Source: CAYYKD01 sp964471825
GTDB taxonomy: Bacteria; Spirochaetota; GWE2-31-10; CAYYKD01
Direction: 5' to 3'
DNA length: 64,000 bases
Assembly (NCBI GenBank): GCA_964471825.1
Contig: CAYYKD010000004.1
Location: forward strand, 62,001-126,000
Shown here in pieces: positions 46,466-55,700 of the stretch. The notes beneath the pieces are model-generated. The model had not been told where the DNA came from. It searched no databases and saw only the letters and a list, made by a program, of their open reading frames with translations. Both the position numbers and the translations under genes were made by a program. Numbering within the stretch: the stretch's first letter is position 1; each line of letters begins with the position of its first letter.

Positions 46466-47782
46466 TTACATTCTCCAATAATTAAATGTTCTAACTGCCT
46501 CACTTTTATTTAGAATCCCCTTTATATCAATCAGAACCGGCTTTGAGATAGTTGTTTTGCATAATTTTCTTATATCATCTACAGATAGTTTAAGGTAGTC
46601 AGCATGATTAACGGCAATTATTATACCATCAATATCACTTATCTCAGATAGGGGGGTCAATTTGAAACCGTACTCCTCCTCTGCCTCATGATCAGATGCT
46701 ACAGGATCGGTTACAATGACATTTACTCCAAACTCTCTTAGCTCCCTAATTACATCTGCAACCTTACTATTCCTGAGATCAGGTACATTCTCTTTAAATG
46801 TTAATCCCATCATAAGCAGTTTAGCTCCACGAATCCTGATATCTGAATGAATCATCATCTTAACAGCCTTCTCGGCAACAAATTTACTCATACCATCATT
46901 AATTCTTCTGCCGCTTAATATGAGTTGCGACAGATGCCCCAGCTCTTCTGATTTATAGGTTAAATAGTATGGATCAACCCCTATGCAGTGTCCCCCAACC
47001 AGCCCCGGCTGAAATCTAAGAAAATTCCACTTAGTCCCTGCAGCCTCAAGCACATCTTTTGTATCTATCCCCATCTTATCAAATATCATAGATAACTCGT
47101 TTACAAATGCGATATTTACATCCCGTTGAGAATTCTCAATCACCTTTGCCGCCTCTGCAACTTTAATTGTCGTTGCTCTGTGGACACCGGCTTTTATGAC
47201 AAGCTCATAGACAGCAGCAACAACTTCAAGTGATTCACTATCCATACCTGAAACAATCTTTATTATATTTTCAACAGTATTTACCTTATCGCCCGGATTA
47301 ATCCGTTCCGGTGAATAACCAACCTTAAAGTCAACCCCGCATTTCAGCCCTGAACATTTCTCTAGAATTGGCACACAAATCTCTTCAGTCACACCGGGAT
47401 ATACAGTTGATTCGTAGACAACTATAGTCTGTTTAGTAAGATTTTTTCCTATAAGCTCACTTGCCCCCTCAACAGGCTTGAGGTTTGTAATATTATTTAT
47501 ACCAACGGGAGTTGGCACTGCAACAATTATAAACCTACATTCTGATAGTTTTTTTTGATCAGATGTAAATGTTATGTTCTTTGTTTGTTTTAGTCTGTCA
47601 TTTCCGATCTCATGAGTCGGGTCCTCACCGGCTATGTATTTTTGAATTTTATCTGTATTTGTATCAAATCCTACCACTTCAACACCACGATCTGCAAATG
47701 TAACCGCCAATGGAAGCCCTACATAACCAAGTCCAACAACAGCAAGTTTCTCTTTTTTATTAAGAAGATCCTCAGTAAACAT
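46466..47782 (-). CDS. UDP-sugar 6-dehydrogenase (WbpA/TviB-type nucleotide sugar dehydrogenase)
   Basis: This 438-residue NAD-dependent enzyme oxidises C6 of a UDP-hexose or UDP-N-acetylhexosamine to the uronic acid. Motifs: VVGLGYVGLPLAVTFADRG (Rossmann), VYESTVYPG, GYSPERINPGD, and the substrate/active-site segment GLVGGHCIGVDPYYL with the catalytic Cys. GHCIGVDPYYL and overall length favour the UDP-GlcNAc/UDP-ManNAc group over UDP-glucose dehydrogenase. It probably supplies an acidic sugar for surface polysaccharide. It has its own consensus promoter. Confidence 0.88.
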   Translation of the reverse strand: MFTEDLLNKKEKLAVVGLGYVGLPLAVTFADRGVEVVGFDTNTDKIQKYIAGEDPTHEIGNDRLKQTKNITFTSDQKKLSECRFIIVAVPTPVGINNITNLKPVEGASELIGKNLTKQTIVVYESTVYPGVTEEICVPILEKCSGLKCGVDFKVGYSPERINPGDKVNTVENIIKIVSGMDSESLEVVAAVYELVIKAGVHRATTIKVAEAAKVIENSQRDVNIAFVNELSMIFDKMGIDTKDVLEAAGTKWNFLRFQPGLVGGHCIGVDPYYLTYKSEELGHLSQLILSGRRINDGMSKFVAEKAVKMMIHSDIRIRGAKLLMMGLTFKENVPDLRNSKVADVIRELREFGVNVIVTDPVASDHEAEEEYGFKLTPLSEISDIDGIIIAVNHADYLKLSVDDIRKLCKTTISKPVLIDIKGILNKSEAVRTFNYWRM

Positions 47783-47809
47783 ATTTGTACCTCTCTATAG
47801 ACAGCCATA

Positions 47810-47838
47810 TTTATACTTTAAAATATTAAACCTGTCAA
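47810..47838 (-). promoter_or_regulatory. Strong sigma70-type promoter for the UDP-sugar dehydrogenase
   Basis: On the minus strand TTGACA (47838-47833), a 17-bp spacer and TATAAA (47815-47810). It is near-consensus and 28 bp before the start codon. Confidence 0.65.
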
Positions 47839-48011
47839 ATTATTTTAGAGTGTAAAAATAACTAACCCGGATTATAAACAAGGCTTAAATAACAATCTTA
47901 GAGGTTATTGAATAAATGTATATTACCTCTATAAAACAAAATTTTATGTGTCAAATATGGATATAAAAGGAGGGTTTCTTAAACAATAAAGAAATTAAAC
48001 GAGGCATGATC

Positions 48012-48371
48012 TTACCTTAAGGTTTTTATCATAATAATATGTATAGTCACACAGATTCCGATTACCACAAGCATTATTCTAACCCACAAAATATTCATAG
48101 TAATAATGGAAGCTGAAAGAACAAGCCATAAAATTATTATCGAGACGATCTTTGATCTTATGGTGATCGATTTGTATCTTAAATAATTCTCAATATATTT
48201 TCCAAAAAATCTGCTGCCTATAAGCCAATTATATAGAGTGCCAGAACTTCTTATGAAACACCCGGCTGATAGAAGTATAAAAGGTGTTGTAGGAAGTAGT
48301 GGAACAAATATTCCAACTACACCTGTTCCTAGAAATAAAAATCCTAATAAAATTAAAAGATATTTCAACAA
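48012..48371 (-). CDS. YbaN/DUF454 family inner-membrane protein
   Basis: The 119-residue protein has three to four membrane helices and the family signature GIFVPLLPTTPFILLSAGCFIRSS. Its function is unknown. The start is a TTG (two in tandem) 1-2 bases after the stop of the 61-residue gene upstream, which suggests coupled translation. It is the last gene of the Ni/Co exporter operon. Confidence 0.75.
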   Translation of the reverse strand: MLKYLLILLGFLFLGTGVVGIFVPLLPTTPFILLSAGCFIRSSGTLYNWLIGSRFFGKYIENYLRYKSITIRSKIVSIIILWLVLSASIITMNILWVRIMLVVIGICVTIHIIMIKTLR

Positions 48372-48372
48372 T

Positions 48373-48558
48373 CTACTTCTTTTTCGTTATTGCACTGATT
48401 ATTTTATCCTTATCAATCTTCTTTGTACAAAAAAACCAGTCCTTACACTCAAGTCCTGCTTCCTTACCATCCATTCTGTCTTTTGCAGCATTAAATGATG
48501 GTGCATTCTCCCCAACTCTAGGCATTGATACTGCCTGTGACTGAACCGCACTTTCCAT
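48373..48558 (-). CDS. 61-residue protein resembling an internally deleted peroxiredoxin
   Basis: A perfect AGAGGAGG ribosome-binding site precedes the ATG, so this short gene is probably expressed. Residues 11-24 (SMPRVGENAPSFNA) match the N-terminus of AhpC/Prx6-type peroxiredoxins. Residues 25-61 (AKDRMDGKEAGLECKDWFFC onward) match the C-terminal tail of long clostridial-type members. The match is from memory of such proteins. About 150 residues between these ends are missing, including the FTPVCT peroxidatic Cys. The join keeps the frame. It could be a decayed gene or a retained miniprotein with two tail Cys residues. Confidence 0.5.
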   Translation of the reverse strand: MESAVQSQAVSMPRVGENAPSFNAAKDRMDGKEAGLECKDWFFCTKKIDKDKIISAITKKK

Positions 48559-48635
48559 AAAATCCTCCTCTAGAAAATATATAAAAACATAAAACTATAA
48601 TTCTATCAAACATATAAAAAAGTTAGTTAAAAAAA

Positions 48636-49199
48636 CTACTTGTTTTTAATTAGTACAAAATCTATCTTAACGCCATAATAATCATACTCTGAAACTAATA
48701 GATTTTTGCTAGTATAACTATTTGATAATGTAACCGATACATTTTTATCAAAAGAGGTATAAACCGTTTTATCATTAAAACTTATTGACAGCTTAATCTC
48801 ACTTGAAAATTTATACTCTAGTGGGATAAAAAAAGTATATGAAACGGTTTTATCGCTATTTATAATAACAGAAAAATCTTTTATGTCAACAATTTTAATT
48901 TTTTTCCCGTCAATTATAATACCCATAAAAAAATCGTAATCCCTTACACCTATAAAGTAATCTTTATAGACCAGTCGAGTCTCTTCATTATTTAAAAGAC
49001 CGTTGCGATCCAGGTCACAATCAGCAATAACATCAGCACTCCACCATTTATCCCACTTCCATGTGATCTTAAAACCCTTAACTGTATTATTGTCTACCGC
49101 CACATCTATAGATGGTTTGATAAATAGATGCGGATGTGCAAATAAAAATGAATGTGTTAACAAAATCATTATAATAACCGAGATAATCTTTTTTTTCAT
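48636..49199 (-). CDS. DUF1007 family periplasmic protein
   Basis: The 187-residue protein has a signal peptide and then HPHLFIKPSIDVAVDNNTVKGFKITWKWDKWWSADV, the DUF1007 signature with an N-terminal HPH that could bind metal after signal cleavage. DDLNRNG-like acidic loop CDLDRNGLLNNEE resembles an EF-hand. DUF1007 genes are regularly found next to NicO/RcnA-type nickel/cobalt transporters, as here (13 bp downstream of one). It is probably a metal-handling partner of that exporter. Confidence 0.8.
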   Translation of the reverse strand: MKKKIISVIIMILLTHSFLFAHPHLFIKPSIDVAVDNNTVKGFKITWKWDKWWSADVIADCDLDRNGLLNNEETRLVYKDYFIGVRDYDFFMGIIIDGKKIKIVDIKDFSVIINSDKTVSYTFFIPLEYKFSSEIKLSISFNDKTVYTSFDKNVSVTLSNSYTSKNLLVSEYDYYGVKIDFVLIKNK

Positions 49200-49212
49200 A
49201 CAATACTACCGC

Positions 49213-49980
49213 CTACCAGAATAATATACTGCCAAACATTGCTATACCAATAATGATTATAAGTATTATTGATATATATTCTATTATAGTTGAAAAGGTT
49301 TCCCCTCTTTTTAAAAACTTTTCAGAGATCTCAAATAATCCGCTTCTTAGTTTAATACTTATCAAACCAACTACAAATATTAAAAAAAACATTCCAAAAG
49401 ACATGCTTATAACAGAAAACACACCAACATAGAAAATATTATTCGATAATGTAAAAATCGAAATCATCAATGCAACCGGGCATGGTACTATCCCGGCAGA
49501 AATACCTATTAGAACAAAGTTTGTTCTCTTAGAATTATTATTAAGTTCAATGTTTTTTTCTTCACCTCTCACTGTCCCTTTTCGCAGTAATTTATGAATA
49601 AGAAATATCATACCAATAATTGTTATCATCACACCGCTTGCAATCATAAAATATCCCTGCACTTTTATCCTGAACATCCCCTTAATACCGGTCAAGACAA
49701 AATAAAACAACAATGCCAGAATTATAGCTGATCCGGTATGAATAAATGAGATCAATGCAGACATAAAAAAAGACTTTCTAACAGGGTGCTTCTCTTTTAT
49801 AAAGTAAGAAAAAACAAGAGCCTTACCATGTCCCGGACCAATCGAGTGGATGACACCATATATAAATGAGATTGATATAATTGCCAAAAAAGATACAATA
49901 TTAAAATCTTCAACCAGTTTTCTTAAAAGTTCATTCAAATTATTATCAAAGTGACGCAACAATTCAATAAAAGTTTTCAA
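49213..49980 (-). CDS. Nickel/cobalt exporter, NicO/RcnA-like
   Basis: The 255-residue inner-membrane protein has six helices and the family motifs HSIGPGHGKALVFSYF (helix 2 metal motif) and GIVPCPVALMISIFTLS. A basic and acidic cytoplasmic loop (LLRKGTVRGEEKNIELNNNSKRT) separates the halves. It is the first gene of an operon with DUF1007. The start is TTG at 49980, read from a G10 tract six bases upstream. Substrate is Ni2+ or Co2+ by family; the direction of transport is not proven. Confidence 0.83.
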   Translation of the reverse strand: MKTFIELLRHFDNNLNELLRKLVEDFNIVSFLAIISISFIYGVIHSIGPGHGKALVFSYFIKEKHPVRKSFFMSALISFIHTGSAIILALLFYFVLTGIKGMFRIKVQGYFMIASGVMITIIGMIFLIHKLLRKGTVRGEEKNIELNNNSKRTNFVLIGISAGIVPCPVALMISIFTLSNNIFYVGVFSVISMSFGMFFLIFVVGLISIKLRSGLFEISEKFLKRGETFSTIIEYISIILIIIIGIAMFGSILFW

Positions 49981-49986
49981 TCTTTT

Positions 49987-49996
49987 CCCCCCCCCC
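49987..49996 (-). repeat. Poly-G tract (10 G on the coding strand) at the ribosome-binding site
   Basis: Ten consecutive C on the plus strand are ten G on the mRNA, ending six bases before the TTG start of the Ni/Co exporter. It serves as the Shine-Dalgarno region and is prone to slippage. Confidence 0.9.
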
Positions 49997-50050
49997 TTAA
50001 ACCCCGACCATCATGATATCTCTTTTAGAGTAAATCACATGATAAATCTT

Positions 50051-50078
50051 AGAATATTATATTTTTTACAAATGTCAA
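50051..50078 (-). promoter_or_regulatory. Sigma70-type promoter of the Ni/Co exporter operon
   Basis: On the minus strand TTGACA (50078-50073), a 16-bp spacer and TATTCT (50056-50051), about 70 bp before the start. Confidence 0.5.
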
Positions 50079-50167
50079 TAAAAAAAGATCGCACCCGGTA
50101 ACACTTAAGAAATTGATACAATTAACTTAAATTAACTTTAATATAAAATGGGCAATACTAAACAAAA

Positions 50168-51022
50168 TCACTGCAGATTTAACCTCATTCGTTTACATTC
50201 ATCAATTATTGAACTGTTACCTCTTTTTACTGCCCCATTGTAAATAACTGAAAGTTTTTGATCAAGTACGACAGCTATCTCATGTTTTCTACAATCCGGT
50301 AAGGTTGGATTAGAAAGAAGGCCGACAAGTGATCTGCATCTTAACATATCCATTATTTCATATTTTTTGCTTAACTGATCCTCGTGACCGCCATACTTTA
50401 TAATCAACGGAGTCTCGATAAATCCGACATCTTCAAATGCAGTTATCCGCAACCACAGATCGTAATCTTCACATGCCTGCATGGACTCATCAAACAGGCC
50501 ATACTTTTCGATAAGTGTTCTTCTTATCAGCACAGAGGATGGCGATATGAGACACAGATGGAGAGATCTGTTAAAAATATCACCGCCTGACTTCGCATGA
50601 ATTTTCTTCTGATTTACCCGTACGCCATTTCTAACCCATATCTCCTCTGTATGAACTAAATTAATATCAGGATATCTTTTTAAATATTCTACCTGCCTCA
50701 TTAATTTATCTTGCAGCCATTCATCATCACTATCAAGAAAGGCTATAAATTCCGATTTGCCGGCAGATATCCCGAGATTCCTCGAATAGCTGACACCTCG
50801 ATTATGTGTATTCACTACAACCCTTACTCGCGAATCATCTAAGGATTTAACATATTCAACTATAGCACTACCAATATCACTATCTGAGCCATCATCAACT
50901 ATAATTACCTCAATATTTTTGTATGTTTGAATTAACACCGAATTAAGAGCTCTCTTTAGTGTATCAAACCTATTATAGACAGGTATAATGACTGACACAT
51001 CTACTGACAAATTTTTTGCCAT
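50168..51022 (-). CDS. Glycosyltransferase, GT2 family
   Basis: The 284-residue protein is a GT-A fold enzyme: VSVIIPVYNRFDTLKRALNSVL, IIVDDGSDSD, the metal-binding motif FLDSDDEW and later CEDYDLWLR. It transfers a sugar from a nucleotide donor to an unknown acceptor. It overlaps the radical SAM gene by 22 bp and is therefore likely the third gene of an operon with the giant surface protein. It could decorate a surface glycan or a protein. Confidence 0.85.
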   Translation of the reverse strand: MAKNLSVDVSVIIPVYNRFDTLKRALNSVLIQTYKNIEVIIVDDGSDSDIGSAIVEYVKSLDDSRVRVVVNTHNRGVSYSRNLGISAGKSEFIAFLDSDDEWLQDKLMRQVEYLKRYPDINLVHTEEIWVRNGVRVNQKKIHAKSGGDIFNRSLHLCLISPSSVLIRRTLIEKYGLFDESMQACEDYDLWLRITAFEDVGFIETPLIIKYGGHEDQLSKKYEIMDMLRCRSLVGLLSNPTLPDCRKHEIAVVLDQKLSVIYNGAVKRGNSSIIDECKRMRLNLQ

Positions 51023-52704
51023 AAAACCTCCAATGACTTCATTGATATTAAAAGGTTGGAGGCAGTAACAACAAATGAACTTTCTAAAAAGTCAAATAAT
51101 CTGTTTGTTATCGAATTATCGATTGGATAGTAGAATATACGGTATTGCCCATCTCTAACTTTAGTGAGTCCTACTATTCTTCTGTATCTGCATGAGATAA
51201 GAATGCCTGTCAGACTAAGAAGACTCTTGTCAGATATACTTAACAAGCCATCATTATAAGTCATTTCTAAATCACTATTTAAAAAATTAGTTATCATTTC
51301 GTCTGTTATCTGTTTAATACCATTGATAAACCTGGAAACCATAAAGAGTGTAACAAGTTTATCGGTTGATAGCCGACCATAACTGTAAAATGATGAACCA
51401 CCTGCCCTATTTGGATTTATATTGCATCTATTATCCTTAAAAATCTCATCCGTTATTGAAGTGCCGGGTACCGGATAAAAATTTGACAACCCAAGTGTTA
51501 CCCTAATACCTGCAAGGTAGAATATCGTATTTAATATATTATCCTCACTATCACCCGGCAAACCGCTTATAAAATAACATATCACAGGTTTGCCTGTTTC
51601 AATTAACCGTGTGATAACCCTGTCAAAATCCTCGACAGTATAACCCCGCCTTAGTCTCTCCAGTACACCGCTATCTGAACTTGAAAGAGAGATATTCCAC
51701 TGACTGATGCCGCTATGGTCAAGGAACTCCACAAACTCATCGTCAAGAGTGGTAAAGTCAATTCCATTCTCAAATGAATATGTCAGATCAGCATTCTTCA
51801 GTTTTATAAGGTTTACTATGCTCTTACAGTACTCTCTGTCAAACGATAGATTATCATCCTCAAAATCAACATGCCTCAACGATGAGAAGTCGATCATATC
51901 AATATATGAGGCTATCTGCTCAGATGCTGATTTTAGATACCTTTTGCCTGTTGTTAATTTAACCGAACAATAGGTACATCCCTTTGGACACCCTCTTGTA
52001 AGCTGCATCTGAAGTGTAAATTTATTATTAATATGAATAAACGGCTTAAATTTATAGCTGTCACTATTTGACCTAATAATACTGTGTCCGGTTGCATCAC
52101 CTGACTCAATCATGTCAAGCAGCCTATTCAGAGTTGTCTCAGCAGGTCCGCAGACAACAAAGTCAACAGGTGCATTTGCCAGATAATAATCAGGATCTGA
52201 TGACGGCCCGCCGCCACCTACTATTATTAATGAATCGGGAAATTTATCCCTTATAAACTCAACCGTCTCCAGAAACCCTTTAAAATAGCAGAATGCAAAT
52301 GAACTGATAAGAAAAATATCATGAGTAAAGTTCTTTTGTATTTTTTCTTTATTAGTCATATTAGAATCATCGGTCATATTAGAATCATCGGTTATATTAG
52401 AATCATCGGTTATATAAAGATCTTCTAATATATTAAGATCTTCTAAAGGTTGCAAAGAACCAAAACGATAATATTTTTTGAAAAACGAATAGCCGGAAAC
52501 ATCCTCATTGAGGAATTTTTTTAAATAGCAAATGTCATCATCAAGTGCTACATTTTTTTTAAACCTGCTGTCAGCCAGATCTAACTGTAAAACACTATGT
52601 CTACTGTCAATAATCCCGGCTAGATATTCTAATACGCCGCTATTCTGCCTTGCCCGTGAGCAGTAAAAATCATAGAACGGATGATTGACTACAGTAATGT
52701 TCAT
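51001..52704 (-). CDS. Radical SAM protein with B12-binding-like N-terminal domain
   Basis: The 567-residue protein has an N-terminal domain like those of B12-binding radical SAM enzymes (SLIIVGGGGPSSDPDYYLANAPVDFVVCGPAE). The Fe-S cluster motif CPKGCTYC follows at about residue 240. No DxHxxG cobalamin-ligand motif is seen. An 18-bp tandem repeat encodes a TDDSN-rich stretch inserted in the N-terminal domain. SAM radical chemistry in this group includes methylation and other modifications; the substrate is unknown. It lies between a giant surface protein gene (4-bp overlap) and a glycosyltransferase gene (22-bp overlap). Confidence 0.8.
   Translation of the reverse strand: MNITVVNHPFYDFYCSRARQNSGVLEYLAGIIDSRHSVLQLDLADSRFKKNVALDDDICYLKKFLNEDVSGYSFFKKYYRFGSLQPLEDLNILEDLYITDDSNITDDSNMTDDSNMTNKEKIQKNFTHDIFLISSFAFCYFKGFLETVEFIRDKFPDSLIIVGGGGPSSDPDYYLANAPVDFVVCGPAETTLNRLLDMIESGDATGHSIIRSNSDSYKFKPFIHINNKFTLQMQLTRGCPKGCTYCSVKLTTGKRYLKSASEQIASYIDMIDFSSLRHVDFEDDNLSFDREYCKSIVNLIKLKNADLTYSFENGIDFTTLDDEFVEFLDHSGISQWNISLSSSDSGVLERLRRGYTVEDFDRVITRLIETGKPVICYFISGLPGDSEDNILNTIFYLAGIRVTLGLSNFYPVPGTSITDEIFKDNRCNINPNRAGGSSFYSYGRLSTDKLVTLFMVSRFINGIKQITDEMITNFLNSDLEMTYNDGLLSISDKSLLSLTGILISCRYRRIVGLTKVRDGQYRIFYYPIDNSITNRLFDFLESSFVVTASNLLISMKSLEVLWQKICQ
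52355..52435 (-). repeat. 18-bp coding minisatellite in the radical SAM gene
   Basis: About four copies of an 18-bp unit (CGGTTATATTAGAATCAT on the plus strand) encode TDDSN(I/M) hexapeptides. Two further 18-bp copies of an AGATCTTCTAATATATTA type follow. All units are multiples of three. Confidence 0.85.
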
Positions 52705-55700
52705 TCAACATCGTGTCCTGACAGCTGAATAGCACCAATATCAACACCAATTCCTTCAATCACCCGCTGTTTATTTAAAAAATCACTCTCAGATAGCGGG
52801 ATCGGTGAAGCATACTGACTTAAGCCCCCCTGAAATATCGGACTATCAAGAAGCGGCACAAAGAAACTAGAATCCGCCATATTAAAATCCTTCTCAAACT
52901 GATAGAGTAAGTTATTCTCATTAAAATCTTTAACTGTCACAGGATCATCTTTTTTATCTAAATTTTCAAGGAGTGAGGCTGATGAACTAACTATGTTTGA
53001 CAACCATAGCGGTTTAAATCTATCATAGAAAGGGTTGTTAAAAAATACAAGGGTATCATTATTGAGTTTCATATTATCAAAATAGTATATGCTGTTTATA
53101 GAATTAAACTTAGCACTATCATTTATCCAGAAACTATAACTCTTGCCTTTACCATTGACACTAAACAAGGAATTATTTGTACCATTAAATATTGAATCTC
53201 TTAATGAAAAAGAGATGTTGTTATATCCGCCATCTAACCTAATCACTGATGAGCTTATATCAATGTCAGTTCTATTTAATCTGAAACCTGTTATCTGATC
53301 GGTTGCCTTATTAATATCCAGCATGCTCCTAATAAACTTCATCTTGCCATTAGTCGAATTAAAACCAGTTATTGAGAATCCATTCTCAACTCTAAATAAA
53401 GAGCCCTCAATTGTTACCCTTGACTCCTTGTCATCCAATATGTTCATATTAAATGCCCTCTCACCGGTAATTATCATATCCATGTTTGATATTGAGAGTT
53501 CTGTATTGTATAGCTCAGCAAATCCGGCCATTCTATATGTGCCGCTCTGATTATATATCACCCTATTTAACGAAATCTTACTATCTCTAAACGAAGCAAA
53601 CAGTGTATCAGATTTGGTTTTAACATCTATTTCGGCCGAATCCAGGCTACTGTAAGTTGTGTTTTTTATATCAAATAGCCTCAGTTTATTTACAATCAAG
53701 TTTACAGAGAGATTCTCTGAAACAAATGTCCCCCCATCAAGTGAAATCATACTTAGGTTCAATATCGGTGCATCAGATCGGAGAGCAACATCGATCAATG
53801 CTACCCCCGATTTTACCCCCTTGATAAAATCAAAGTTGCCACTCCCTTTTATATCAAAATCAGAGAAATAAAACTTCACCTTATTTCCATTCAATACAGC
53901 AAATGAATTACCTGAATTAACACTAAAACTAATATTTCTAAACTCGGCATACCCCTTCTCTCCAAAGTTCAACCAGGTGTAATTCTTATCAGAAAGTGCC
54001 CTCGTTAATAAATTTATACTAGCTCTCTCCAGATTATACGGTTGAATCACAATATCTGAGTTAATCTTTAGCGGATTTGTAAGAGTATTTTCCTTAGACA
54101 TTATCCATATATTTTTTAACCCTTTCTGTTCTGCAAAATACACAGCCCGTTCAATAGAATTATATGGGCTATCCTCCGTACCATTACCGCTGGTTTTTTT
54201 TGCAGTATCAACAAACACACCCCTTCTATCAAACCTTATGACAAATGGTTCAGCATTAACCCGTTCATTTCCCGAATAATCAACGCTCTTTGCATACATA
54301 ATAATCGTGTGTTTATAACTGGTTTGCGGATAAATTGTAACCGGCTCTGTATATCTTATCCAATCATCATCGGCAAAAAGTTTATAGAACACCTTAGAAT
54401 CGCTCTCCGGCTGGATTAATGTCATCTTTAACTTATCATTATGTACAATATTAAGATTTACTCCGTCAAGCACTATATCGCTTTCAGGCTTCTTCTTGTC
54501 TATACGGATCTCATAGTCAGGACTCTCTGCAAATTTATTATCATCCTGATCAAAGGAACCGAATTTTATCTTATATATAGTCTCATGCCCGTCCTCTCCA
54601 TTTGCAAGCACAACACCCTTAAACTCAGGTGAATTAGAATTAATATCGATATACTTAAATAAATTATCACTCACCTCATATTTAACTACAGAGTCAGGCA
54701 TATGAAACTCAAGGAGCTTATCCCCGGAAACCACAATCGTCGTACCTCTGTGTTTCTTAGGTATCGGATATAGATGATTTCTGCTTTTTAGATTTATAGA
54801 ACCGATTTTATTGCCATCTGAGTAGTATAGAGTAAAAAAAACAGGATAGATATCACTCATTTCAAATGTATAAGTTCCTTCGCATGGAAATCTCTCTGAC
54901 AAACCCTTTGTCCCCTCTCCAACAAACTCAAAATAGAACGACTCACCCTCTTCATGATCCTTAAATGTTACAGTAACTTTATCCCTATAACTTCTTGGTC
55001 CATTATCAAACGGAAGTTCACCTATCACATCATTTATCAAAATAGATGGCTTCTTTTTTAACTGCCGTTTAAGTGTAAACTTTTGTTTTAGGTCATTCTC
55101 TGAGTCTGTTACCTTAAAGTAGTATGGGCCTGTTATATCAGAGTCAACACCATTCTTGCCCCTTGTAAATGATGCAACACCAATCGTTCCCTGCTCTCCA
55201 TAGAGAGGATTTATCTGAATAGGACCCTCAAACTCATTCCATCGCTCTATATCATTGGTCTGAGGCGGACCGGTAATAATCTCATCCTTCTTCCACTCCC
55301 TTAACCAAAAATAAGTCTTATCATTATTATTTTCAGGAACAATATGAATCTTATAATCCCTATGGTAAACCTGTCCCCAGAATAGAGTCCCCATAGAGGG
55401 TGACACCGGTTTCTTAAGATCAACCAGTTCAGGTTTATACAGTGTAATCACTTCATTATTTTTCTTATATGATAATGCCACAGCAAAGACCCTTTTGTCA
55501 CCTGATATCTCATCTATTACAGCCTGATCACTACCGGACTGATTTAAAGAATCATAGGATGGAAATACAAACTTCCTCTCATTAGTTTCAACTCTATAGA
55601 TATTAGAGCTAAAAGAATACCTATATACAGATTGGCCATTTGCAGATGTCTTCACTCGTGATATGGTGTCCTTAGTTGATATCGGAGTATTATAGAATGT

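Noticed and set aside
48012..48371. Calling YbaN's TTG start another rare (non-ATG/GTG/TTG) start.
   Set aside because: TTG is an ordinary bacterial start codon and the length fits the family.
51001..52704. Cobalamin-dependent assignment of the radical SAM protein as certain.
   Set aside because: The N-terminal domain resembles B12-binding domains but the DxHxxG cobalamin-ligand motif is absent.
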